Source of the DNA: Trileptium ribeirensis
Lineage: Eukaryota > Nematoda > Enoplea > Enoplida > Thoracostomopsidae
Direction of reading: 5' to 3'
NCBI GenBank assembly: GCA_030248225.1
Contig: JASANE010007275.1
Span: 1 to 64,000, forward strand
Length of the DNA stretch: 64,000 nt
Shown: positions 11,979-21,020 of the stretch, one piece after another
Layout of the letters: every line of letters starts with the position of its first letter
Position numbering within the stretch: the first letter of the stretch is position 1
Notes under the pieces: model-generated
The model's input: the letters and a program-made list of their open reading frames with translations, nothing else
Databases searched by the model: none
What the model was told of the DNA's origin: nothing
Made by a program: the position numbers and the translations under genes

Positions 11979-13076
11979 CTATTGATCCAATGTCTCAGTT
12001 CCGAAGAATGTCTTTCGTAAGTCCTTCAAGGCTAAGCAGTTCATTGTCAAATGTTGAGCAGTCTCCGGCTCAGTTCCGCAGAATGTGCACAAGTTGTTGT
12101 CCAATAATCCTATTCTGTATAAGTGGGAATTAAAAGTCCCATGTCCTGTCAAAAATTGTATGGCTATTCTCATACGGTCTTTATTCAGTTTCCAAAGGAA
12201 TTTTGATCTAAATTTATTAGGTTTATCAAAGAAAACCCTAGTCTGTCTACAATCACTATTATTAGTCCATCTCCTACTATGTTCTATAAAAGACCTATCC
12301 TTCAGCCACGTTTTAATTACAGTCACTCTAATAGGTACATGAGGTTCCTGTCCTAGAGTCTTTATATTAGACCCGTGCCTGGCAAATTCGTCAGCTATCT
12401 CATTACCTAAAACTCCGGAATGCCCTTTTACCCATCCCAGAGTCACCATATTGTTTTGACCTAGTCTGTTAAGCCACTTCACACACCCAAGGCTGCATAG
12501 TGATTTAACCTGCCTTTTCCCGAGAGCCAGCACCGCAGCTCTACTATCACTAAAAATACTTATCTTTTTATTCTTAAGTCTAAAACCATCTGGTATCATG
12601 GCACATCTTTCGATGGCCAGCACCTCTGCCAGAAAGACAGTAGTCAGGCTACCCAGGGGGAATGATTCCCTTACTTTGCCCGGCATATATATACCTGCAC
12701 CACATCGCCTGAGACCATTCTCAATGACAGAACCATCCGTATAACATAGCAAGTCAAAGTCATCTTCCCTAATATCAGCCCAATCACTACACCTCCAATT
12801 CTGTTTATGTCTTATAGAGCTAACAATATCACATGGTAGGTTCAATAATCCTCCAACATTCTTGATCAGCATATGCATATGAGCAGATGAGCCCACTGCA
12901 CGATTGCTTTGCCAAAGGCCTAGGTTCTTAAGCCTTATGTATTCTTTAACCGCACTTTCTTTGATTAAGATATCAATAGGCGGTATACATAAAGTTGTCT
13001 CAATGCCGAGCACCGGTGTAGATCTAAAAGCACCAGTTATCATACGACAAGTCATGGCTTGAACCTTTTCTAACAT
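11979..13076 (-). pseudogene. LINE ORF2 C-terminal part: RT thumb, RNase H, CCHC knuckle
   Basis: This is the last segment of ORF2, open for 365 codons and ending at TAG (11,979). RNase H, which removes the RNA template during target-primed reverse transcription, is complete in its key residues. The first Asp is in CYTDGS, the Glu in FLAEVLAIE, the second Asp in IFSDSRAA, and the His and last Asp in GHSGVLGNEIADEFA. Near the C-terminus CTFCGTEPETAQHLTMNC is a C-x2-C-x7-H-x4-C knuckle, typical of I and R1 relatives. The reading frame differs from the preceding RT segment, so a frameshift lies in the overlap at 13,024-13,076. Confidence 0.88.
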
Positions 13077-14441
13077 TTTTCGAAATCCTGTGCCACCAAT
13101 ATATTACCCCATAAAGGAGTGTTGGGAGAACAACTGTTCTATAAAGCAAGTATATAACTTGAGGACGAAGACCCCAGTTACTTCCAATAAATCTCTTAAG
13201 AGCAAAGAGAATTCTAAAGGACTTAAGCCGTGCTGCTTCAATATGAGTCTTCCAAGTTAGACGATGGTCTAACAATAGGCCAAGATATTTAACCTTATCA
13301 TCGAACGGAATAACTACGCCTCCAATGCGAATATCCGTTAGACCGTCCAACCTTCTTTTCCTTGTAAAAATTACACCCTTACACTTTTGTGCATTGACAG
13401 AAAGGCCTCTAGGACAGCACCACGCATGAAGCTCATCCAGAGACCGCTGAAGTCTATTGCAAGTAGTTCTTAGGCATCTTGAAGATGTCAGAAGGACTAG
13501 ATCATCAGAATACCCTACGCACAACACCCTGTTAACATTAAGTCTGTTAATAATATCATTTACCACTAAACACCAGAGCACGGGGGAGAGAACTCCTCCT
13601 TGCGGAAATCCCCTGTTCGCTCTGACCGCCAGTCTGGCTTGTCCCTTTTCAGCTACAATAACTCTCATACTCAATAATTTATGAATCCAAGTTTTGATGA
13701 AATTTGGAATACCAAATTCATCCATGCTTTTTAGAATGAACTCAAATTTTGTGCAGTCAAAAGCTCCAGAAATGTCTAGGAACACAAGAATAAATTTGCC
13801 AGAAAACATTTCCTGTTCAATCCATGCGTAGTACACTGAAGGGCAGATATGGTACTCCTTCCTTCACGATAGGCATGTTGATTATAATATAATTTGGACT
13901 TGCTCAACGTGTCATGTACTATATAGTCTGACACCAATCTCTCAAGAGTCTTCAAAACCAAAGATGACAAATTAATAGGTCTAAATGCTTTAGGCTCAGC
14001 ATAGTGATCTTTACCCGGCTTTGGGATAAAGATGATTTTGGTCTGTCTCCAAAGAACTGGAATATAGTTAAGTCTAAGGCTGGCCTTAAAAATCCTTTCC
14101 AGCGCCAAAAGTATTGCTGAGCCTCCTGATTTAAGGAAGACTGGATAAATACCATCAGGTCCAGGAGACTTAAAGTCTCCATGACGTCCTAAAGCCCACT
14201 TAATCTTCTCTAAGTCAACCACCTCGTTGATGTAAGTATCTATATTGGGTATCCTTACCAGTCTCCCTAAGTCATGTCGTCCAGTTTCATCCTCAGAGGG
14301 AGTGGAACATGGAACATGAACCTCCAGGAGTAGCTTCAAAATATCTTTGTCACATTCTGTGTAAGAGCCATTAGGATACCTAAGCTGGCCCAAAATCGTC
14401 CGATTTATCCTGCCAAATATCTTGTGAAGCCTGTTACACAC
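13024..14441 (-). pseudogene. LINE ORF2 reverse transcriptase domain, frameshifted
   Basis: Two overlapping frames (14,441-13,776 and 13,836-13,024) together cover the RT. Recognisable blocks are KSPGPDGIYPVFLK, KIIFIPKPGKD with FRPINLSSLVLKTLE, an AYREGRSTISAL block, GAFDCT, ANRGFPQGGVLSPVLW and the catalytic box GYSDDLVLL (YSDD in place of the commoner YADD/FADD), followed by VKYLGLLLD. All conserved RT blocks are visible, but the frame changes at about 13,776-13,836 and again at 13,024-13,076. A further change lies between this part and the endonuclease (14,441-14,605). The copy cannot make one continuous ORF2 protein. Confidence 0.9.
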
Positions 14442-14604
14442 GGGAGTTTAATGCACTGAATCACAAAAAGATCTCCACGAGAGCCGTTTTCTCTCTCTAA
14501 CAAGCTTTTTGAATTTTGCCTGAAGGGAGTGGTATCTATTCCAAGATCTATCATCTCCATATCTCATTGCCATCCCATACGTTTTGTTTACCTTTTTCCG
14601 AAGT

Positions 14605-15513
14605 CTAGCTAATTCCACCAACAATTCTTATAATTACGCGCGCCCATAAAGGGACAGCTACATTCCGCATATTTAGAGCGCTTGTTAACATACCAACAGC
14701 TAAATCCAGCTGTTCACAATTATCAATATTGATATTGTTTAACTCAGCTAAATTTTCTCTCAATATGTCATAGAATCGCATCCTATCAATACGTCTAACA
14801 TTCAATTTCTTCTCAACATGATCAATACCAAAATCCATACTGAATTCTATGAACTTATGGTCTGATCCCGAATAGTCCTGTATCACATGCCACTGCTTAA
14901 TATGTCTTTCTAAACAACTGCTAGCTAATGTGACATCAATCACCTCTGACCTATTCCTAATGACGAACGTGGGGGAACATCCCTTGTTCACCACACATAA
15001 GTCCGTTGTCAATAAAAATTCTGCTAAATCAGTCCCTCTTCCGTTGTCATTTGCGCTACCCCAAAGTCTGTTGTGAGCACTAACATCACATCTAATTACA
15101 ATCGGTAAATTACCATTGCCTGAAAAATCAACTAGTCTAATCAAGTCATTTCCTGGCAACCTCTCAGTCGCGTCGTAAGGCAGATATAAGGATGCCATCA
15201 ACCACTCACTATAAGTGTCCAAATCAAATGCACGTCCCCGTATCCTGACAACCGTACAGTCCTTATTTGTCAAGGGTAGTATAGTGCTAACAATAAGTCC
15301 AGCAGAAGTACAAATACAAGTCCTGTTGCCTGTACAAGTCTGATCATAGACTAACCTACCATTGCAGCGTACTGGCGTGGGCTTCCCCCCCGTAAGGCAG
15401 GGCTCCTGAATCAGCACTATAAACTGCCCTGAAAGCTTATTAATTCTATTTTATAATTCTAGGTGGCCTGTTCTTGAATGCTGACAATTAATCTGAAAGA
15501 CTGTCAAAGTCAT
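14605..15513 (-). pseudogene. LINE ORF2 APE-type endonuclease domain
   Basis: The natural ORF2 start is the ATG at 15,511-15,513. It opens with MTLTVFQINCQHSRTG, the usual APE opening (QxNCQHS) in this LINE group. A TAA about 60 bases later and a frame change interrupt it, and the long frame resumes at 15,417 with MLIQEPCLTGG, the QEP motif holding the catalytic Glu. Further blocks are LPIVIRCDVSAHNRLWGS (D-x-N/S-A-H-x-x-WGS), GRGTDLAEFL, SEVIDVTLAS and the terminal SGSDHKFIEF with the catalytic SDH. The enzyme nicks target DNA to prime reverse transcription. ORF2 begins 54 bases after the ORF1 stop. Confidence 0.87.
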
Positions 15514-15566
15514 TTATAAATTCATTTTGATAGTTTTTCAGTGACTATCTTGACTAACTTTTTAAT

Positions 15567-16962
15567 TTACTGGTTGCTGGGGCCAGGTTCTTGGAGTATG
15601 TCCGGCCCAAGGGCCGAACCCGCTGGAGCCTGCCCCAAAGGTCTATGAAGATCTGGATCGAAGAACTGGATATAAGTCATCTCATATCTCAGTCTTCCAC
15701 CTTTCTGTATAATGAGATCACGGATTTCAGGTAGAACCCTGAAGCCAAATATCCGTCCGTGTTCTCTTTGTCTAGTAAAATAAGGGCCCCACTCGGGGAC
15801 CCTTAAATCAACTGAGTTGCGAATGTCAATCTTTCATTTGACCTCTTCCGGGTCCTCAGGAGGTAGTCTTCGTCCCGAAGTGGGGATGAAGGTAGCGATC
15901 TTAGCAAGATCAACCTCAAAACTGATAAGAACCTGCTTACGTGGACAATCAGGCCTCCTATTCCAGTCTTCAATGACATTTTTCAGAAATTGAAGAGTTG
16001 CTTCATTGTTACAGGTAACCCTGTAAAACCTCTAGTAAAGCCAGTGTCCTCAAAATCAAGGTCTCTGGCATTTGATGCTTCCTCTATCTTTGCTATCAAG
16101 CGTGCAAATAGTTCATCTATTTCCTCGTCTGTCATGGGTTTCATCGGATTGGCCTTATCCACAATCACAGCGTCTAAGGCACTAGCCGCAGCCTTACTAT
16201 ACGAGCCAACTTTAGATGTTTGTGGCTTAACATCCTTCTTTGGCTGTTTTTGTGCCGTTTCAGGCGTACTGCCTTCATGGTGCACCATTCTTTTTCGGGC
16301 TTGCGTTTTAGCTGCGCCAGACTGGCCATGCCCTTTCTACGCAGGAGTCTTTCCTTTAGAATTCTTTTTGTCGACCGCAGTCGTTCCTTTTTCCGAAAAG
16401 TCTCACATTTTCTTGGACACATATTTACGTGTCTTTTCGACGACAACAGTCCGAGTGTTCTGGTCGTCAGGACAAGCCCCCCGATAAACCTTGTACAGCA
16501 GGCGTGTCCGAAACAAGTCCGGACGTAGCCCCTCCCCCCCGATTCATCGGGTACACCAGGTTGCCCAGTCAAAGTCACTGTTCTCATCTTTTCAGTGATA
16601 CCCGAGTGGGTATCAGTGACATCTGTTTCAGGGTCAGTCGCAATGACCGACCCAGCAGCCCCACCCACAAGGGGTACCACCATTGTTGCTTTCGGCGACG
16701 CTGCTGATGTTGCTGTTGTTGTGGCCGCCGCCGTAACCACCGTTGCTGTTGTTGTTGCTGCTGCCGTTGTTGTTGTAGGTGTAGCCCGACCACCCGGGGG
16801 CCCACCTACGAAGCCCCCAGGCTGGGTCCCCGGAGATTGTGAGGCCCCATTGCCGGGTACCGGGGCGCGCTTACACGAAGACAATAATTTTACGCGTATA
16901 AAATTTTGGTGACATTGGTTGATAATACAAAATACAATATGTGTTTTTGTATTTATTCCCAT
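15567..16962 (-). pseudogene. LINE ORF1 (Gag-like) remnant
   Basis: Coding signal is spread over three frames. The N-terminal part has a Thr/Ala/Gln low-complexity run at 16,690-16,790 made of imperfect trinucleotide repeats. A Lys/Arg-rich segment follows at about 16,290-16,440, then an acidic segment (TDEEIDELFARL) at 16,288-15,983. The C-terminal part continues across frameshifts with short conserved pieces (VIEDWNRRPDCP, EWGPYFTRQREHG, YEMTYIQFFDP) and ends at a TAA near 15,567. I see no CCHC knuckles, unlike most I-type ORF1 proteins. The C-terminal block reminds me of the DUF4780-type domains found with arthropod mobile elements; this is a recollection, not a tested match. Confidence 0.7.
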
Positions 16963-17546
16963 GTAAATTTAGCTAAATTGTTTCCCTTGGAATATGTGAA
17001 TGGGGAATGTGTGAATACGATGTTCGAGTGAATGGCAAATGTATGTGGCTCCTCATAAAAAGTACCTTATCCATATTATTAATGTCCGCTATAACCGACA
17101 AACCTTTAAATTAGCTATACAGCCGGTATCTTAGAAAGCTTTCCGCAACTCTATCTCTGATACACCTCCTGCATTCGGTATTAGGTCAGCGAAATACTTG
17201 TTCAAAACTAGGAGTCTGGTTAGTATTCTAGAGGGTCGGGGTGAATAAGATAAAAGGTCACAACGTCACCCAACTCTAAATATAAGTCAAGTGTAGAATT
17301 GCAAAGCTTAGACGAACCATTCGGCACATAAGCCGTTGGTCTGTACGCTGTGCAAACCTTCATGTGCAGATCGAGCGAATTTTCCAACAAACGCTGAAGT
17401 AGCATTTACGAAAATAAAATTCACATCGTAGTAAGAGAACCTTTATGGCAGTCCGCCATCAAGCAGCCGTTGCCAAATTTGAGTCGTTGGTCGGCCGTTT
17501 AATTTCAAAGCTGACGGCTGTCCAACGTTAAAATCCCAAGCAGCTA
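16963..17546. other. No gene seen
   Basis: AT-rich sequence upstream of the LINE 5' end. A 61-codon frame at 17,220-17,405 (minus) has no recognisable feature. I could not identify a target-site duplication that would fix the LINE's 5' boundary. Confidence 0.4.
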
Positions 17547-17762
17547 ATCTAATTTACGGTGTACCAATCAGTGTTAAATTGGTAAAAATGTTATCTCACG
17601 ATACTCTAAGATGCAGCCAATCCAATTTACGGTGTCCCACTCAGTGTTGAATTGGTAAGAATGTTATCTCACGATACTCTAAGATGCAGCCATTCCAATT
17701 TACATTGTCCCACTCAATGTTATTTTGGTAAGAATGTTCTCACAATACTCTGAGATGCATTC
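17547..17762 (+). repeat. Tandem repeat, three copies of 73 bp
   Basis: The AATTTAC anchor recurs at 17,551, 17,624 and 17,697, giving a period of exactly 73. Each unit reads roughly CCAATTTACGGTGTCCCACTCAG, then TTGGTAAGAATGTTATCTCACGATACTC and TAAGATGCAGCC. The third copy is the most diverged. The block lies just upstream of the tRNA-Ala cassettes. Confidence 0.85.
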
Positions 17763-17972
17763 GTATGTAAATTTGTGTTATTTGAAAATAATCTACGAAT
17801 TTATAGTTAGAGGAAGCTGCTATGTTCTAAAGTATTAAATTGGTCGTTACGTTAATTACAGCGTGTACTTCAAAGAGAAATATTTAATTGAAATTTTTAT
17901 TACTACTTTGATAAAAATTCTTTTGCAAGATTATATATTTTTGCTCCACTGGAAGTTGAACACAAGTGTCTT
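17763..17972. other. No gene seen
   Basis: Short AT-rich stretch between the 73-bp repeat and the first tRNA-Ala cassette. Confidence 0.4.
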
Positions 17973-18214
17973 GTAGCATCTCACTACGCTAGCGTATATA
18001 GCGTAGCTGAACACGCTGTGATCGGGGCCTGTGGTGTAATGGTAGCGCGCTAGTCTTGCAAGCTAGAGTTCCGGGTTCGAATCCCGGCTGGTCCAATGTA
18101 TGATCACTCGTGGATCTTTTCAAATGGTGAGCCCGACGTGATCCCCTGCACGAAGTTTCTTCACACAGCTAGAGCTCAACGCACGCTCGCTCCGCGACTC
18201 CGCAGGGGAGTTAT
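17973..18214 (+). repeat. tRNA-Ala cassette, tandem copy 1 (full, 242 bp)
   Basis: The unit starts GTAGCATCTCACTACGCTAG and carries an 8-bp inverted repeat (CTACGCTA ... TAGCGTAG) about 30 bases before the tRNA. Then come the tRNA, a TTTT pol III-type stop at about 18,117-18,120, and a 95-base tail ending in GGGGAGTTAT. The next copy begins directly at 18,215. A third, inverted and diverged copy is at 6,357-6,575. Either a recently amplified tRNA gene block or a tRNA-derived SINE would explain this. Confidence 0.8.
18025..18095 (+). tRNA. tRNA-Ala (anticodon TGC), copy 1
   Basis: 71-nt cloverleaf. The acceptor stem is GGGCCTG with CTGGTCC: six of seven pairs form, there is one U-U mismatch at 6/67, and the alanine identity pair G3-U70 is present. 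The D arm is GTGT/GCGC with GG in the loop. The anticodon stem is CTAGT/GCTAG around CTTGCAA (TGC reads GCA). The variable loop has 4 bases, and the T arm is CCGGG/CCCGG around TTCGAAT. The discriminator is A73. Internal A and B boxes are intact and a TTTT run follows 22 bases downstream. No CCA is encoded, as expected in eukaryotes. Confidence 0.85.
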
Positions 18215-18364
18215 GTAGCATCTCACTACGCTAGCGTATATAGCGTAGCTGAACACGCTGTGATCGGGGCCTGTGGTGTAATGGTAGCGCGCTAGTCTTG
18301 CAAGCTAGAGTTCCGGGTTCGAATCCCGGCTGGTCCAATGTATGATCACTCGTGGATCTTTTCA
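18215..18364 (+). repeat. tRNA-Ala cassette, tandem copy 2 (truncated)
   Basis: Identical in register to copy 1 with a spacing of exactly 242 bases. It matches through GTGGATCTTTTCA and then diverges at about 18,364, so the 3' tail is missing. The break right after the TTTT run is where a pol III transcript would end. Confidence 0.8.
18267..18337 (+). tRNA. tRNA-Ala (anticodon TGC), copy 2
   Basis: Same sequence and fold as the copy at 18,025-18,095, including G3-U70, A73, anticodon TGC and the U-U mismatch at 6/67. A TTTT terminator follows within 25 bases. The identity of two tandem copies suggests recent duplication or gene conversion. Confidence 0.85.
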
Positions 18365-19520
18365 GTCTAAGCTAATGGCTTATCAAATTTGCGTATCGCA
18401 CAAAATGTTTTAAGTCGCTGAAAAGCATAGATGACTATCTTACAATTATCATTAAAATGATGTGATCCATCAGCATTAGCACAACAGACCCTATTCGGGC
18501 ATCTGAAGAAGGTATAGTTTCTAGCCACCGTCACAGGATTTTCATTTTGCTCAATTTCTTACTTGCACTAATTTATCGGCCTTCTGTCAAACACTTCAAA
18601 CTGACGCAGCAGCGTTGCCTGAATCAATGTTTGATGTGACCTATATATGGTTTTGAACCCAACGGTTAAAATAAACTTTACGAATGAATGCACATTGGCG
18701 ATGAAGAAATAGAGTATCCCAATTAAAGTGAAGTTGTTAAGTAAATTCGTACTCGCATGGGAACAGATACAGCTACCACCTGCAGCTGAAATGTAAGACG
18801 TTATCACTCGGTCATCGTTAGTTCATGTAGCCTGCAAAAATGTAGTGATGTAATACCAATTGGATTTAGATGCCGATATATGAACGTCGATATGTAAAGT
18901 TTAGTATTGTTTATCGCACCATCTATACTCTGTCGTGTGTCTAAAATTCATAGATCATATTGCTTCTTTCGAATGCCTAACGAAAATATATCGGGGTTAG
19001 TGAAATTTTTGTAAATTAATTTATTTGATGGTCATTTTCTTACCAAGGATACCGAGCGGCGCTGTGTTATATATATTTAGGCCCAAACGTGTTCAAATTC
19101 GCGAAAAGGTGAAAAACAATAGAGTATAGGTAACAGTTCAGATCAACAACAAAACCCAAGATCACAGGCCTATAACGCAAGCGTGGTATAATTATGCCGC
19201 TGACACAACTGTTGAAAGCGTCTTCCAAACTCCTTATAAACATCAAAAGTAAATCGATTAAGCGATCGTTGAGCTTCACAATCACTATTAGGATTTCTAT
19301 TCAGAGACTCCGATTTTTAAGCCACGTTCTAGTAGAACGTTATTTTCCTGGACTCCGTAACGTTAACATGAATCATTAGTTGTATAATAAGATAATATTG
19401 ATCATAAGAACAAAATATAGCAATAATGATTTATAGTATCAGAATTGGTATGCAAACTTTAAGATATCATAAAGATCAATACATAATGCTGCTTTTTGAG
19501 ACGTTGTTTCAATTCTATAA
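18365..19520. other. No gene seen
   Basis: AT-rich sequence with scattered frames of 60-80 codons, none with recognisable domains or matched splice sites. Confidence 0.4.
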
Positions 19521-19628
19521 ATGCAGCGTCGAATGGCACAATGGAATTTAACCCTATCCTGGCATCGCAGGCTGGCCAACGTGTTTGCAGAACGTTTCCA
19601 CGACAACGTCCGAGGCTAATAATTAGAT
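19521..19628 (+). repeat. Short dispersed repeat, diverged copy
   Basis: Aligns by eye with 11,421-11,530 through CGTCGAATGGCACAATGG, AATTTAACCCTATCCTGG and CATCGCAGG. The A-box-like TGGCACAATGG is retained. The similarity fades after about 100 bases. Confidence 0.45.
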
Positions 19629-20663
19629 CCATGATAAGTTTTTGTTATAGTTGCAGCTTATAGTATCCTATTTTCTCAAAAGGTTTATTGTTTATCCCGG
19701 TGCAGCTCCTGATCCTATATGCAGTGCTGGGCCCAGTGCCGTATAGTAAATTTAAGCAACGCAAGCGTTTAACTTATTTTGTTTAAACTGTAGAGGTTTG
19801 GTTCTCATATTAAGAAATTTTATCCTATTTTACTGAAATCTGGGGTTAGGTATGCTCTGTAGTTTAAGTCGTGGTGGTCTTGTAATATATAATTTTTTTT
19901 GAGTACAATCAAAATTACCAATATTAGAAGGACTTTTCAGAGTAGCAATTTGTCCGTATAACCATAGGTGCCGAAAATTCGTCGGCTTAGGGGTCGATGG
20001 TCGTGGGGGAAGTCCTTGTGGGAGGGAGTAGGCCAGGAGCGCGTTAAATTTTTGACATTGTAAGAACTCACAATTTACTTCAAGTTCTGCCAATTTGCGA
20101 TATGTTTTTCCTTTACCGTAATTTTTGCCGCCAAATGGCATCACCTTTTGCATATTTTGCACCTTGGTAACACCCCGCGACGGGGGGGGGCAGGTGCGGA
20201 GCCTTTAGGATGGTTGATTTAGTTTGGGAGTCCGACCCTTAGGGGTATCCATCGAGACATTATGCCTTATTACAAATCTAGCTTGATATGGTACGAACGG
20301 AAAATGTAAATTTGAAAACTTCATCGAGATGCTCAATACAAACCTGCTGTCGTTTAGCTAAATTCAGCAAAGCAGGCTGCGGAAATTTTAGCAGTCTGTT
20401 GAAAAACAAAAATAAATTGCGTTGGTTTCGCTGACAAGGTTCGCGTTACCATGGCTGGTTTACCCGTCACATGCTTCATTAAATTTAAATAAAAATGAAG
20501 CATTTGCATCACTGTCGGTTTCTATTTTGTGTCCAAGAGAACATTATAGACTGAAACTTTGCCTAAACTTGCGGTGATCGTGTCGTCGGATGAAATTTTA
20601 ATCATCCATAAAGGAAGAATCTCTATCCTTGCGGCGTTTACGTTAAAAAGTACCCTCTGTAAA
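19629..20663. other. No gene seen; contains a G-tract segment
   Basis: Mostly AT-rich. A GC-richer piece at 19,975-20,265 includes a run of nine G at about 20,181-20,189. The 110-codon frame at 19,830-20,162 (minus) resembles no family I know and looks like repeat-derived sequence. Confidence 0.4.
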
Positions 20664-21020
20664 ACATTTGTCCCCAATAGTCTTCACCATACCATAAAGT
20701 GGTATACAGTACATACCCACAATATATAATAGTAGAGATGGTGTACGAGAAACCATCAACTTAACTATAGTGTCTTAGTCTACATATTGCTTTTACTGAC
20801 GGTGTTAAGGACACCATATACAACCGCATTATATAATGTTTGTAAATCCCAGTATGATGTACCTAACACCATATAACTTTTTAAACAATTTTATGGTGTG
20901 TCCGAACAATACCGGTACGACGCTACCGTACCTATGTATACTATCCTAAAATACCATCAGAAACAATATGATATCCAAGACACCATATAATGGATGTTGG
21001 CAGAGACACCCGGTGCACAA
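20664..21020 (+). repeat. Dispersed repeat rich in CACCATAT motifs
   Basis: Begins TTGTCCCCAATAGTCTTCACCATACC and AAGTGGTATACAGT, which matches the start of 51,610-51,880 (TTGTCCCCAATGGTCTAGG, AAGTGGTATACCGT). Inside, CACCATATA, GGTGT and ACCATA words recur on both strands, giving loose inverted-repeat character. It could be a non-autonomous DNA transposon remnant; no ends or target duplications were established. Confidence 0.4.

Larger units (their letters stand above)
6693..12064 (-). repeat. Right arm of the giant inverted repeat
   Basis: Reverse complement of 1-5,370. From about 6,758 outward the match is near-identical; 6,693-6,757 pairs with the left arm at lower identity. The outermost 240 bases of the shared block are the 3' end of the LINE that fills 11,822-16,962, so the duplication includes at least the LINE tail. 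The conserved hairpin lies at 10,185-10,202 and a second small one (GGCGC/GCGCC) at 10,040-10,054. A 71-codon frame at 7,260-7,475 is identical in the other arm, but it lacks an ATG start and I do not treat it as a gene. No other function is visible. Confidence 0.93.
11822..16962 (-). mobile_element. LINE non-LTR retrotransposon, I/R1/LOA-like, inactivated
   Basis: A nearly full-length two-ORF LINE on the minus strand. ORF1 runs from about 16,962 to 15,567 and ORF2 from 15,513 to 11,979, followed by a 3' UTR with a short TATCTATTTATCTG-like tail near 11,822-11,845. ORF2 encodes, in order, an APE endonuclease, reverse transcriptase, RNase H and a terminal CCHC knuckle. That order with an RNase H points to the I/R1/LOA group rather than Jockey, L1 or RTE. 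At least three frameshifts in ORF2 and one or more in ORF1 make this copy non-autonomous. The 5' end is not certain; coding similarity fades near 16,960. The 3' end lies inside the palindrome arm. Confidence 0.9.

Noticed and set aside
16584..16912. Overlapping frames on both strands in the LINE ORF1 repeat region
   Set aside because: They are by-products of the trinucleotide-type repeat. The real coding direction is minus.
19830..20162. 110-codon minus-strand frame
   Set aside because: No motif, and the surroundings look like repeats; probably chance.
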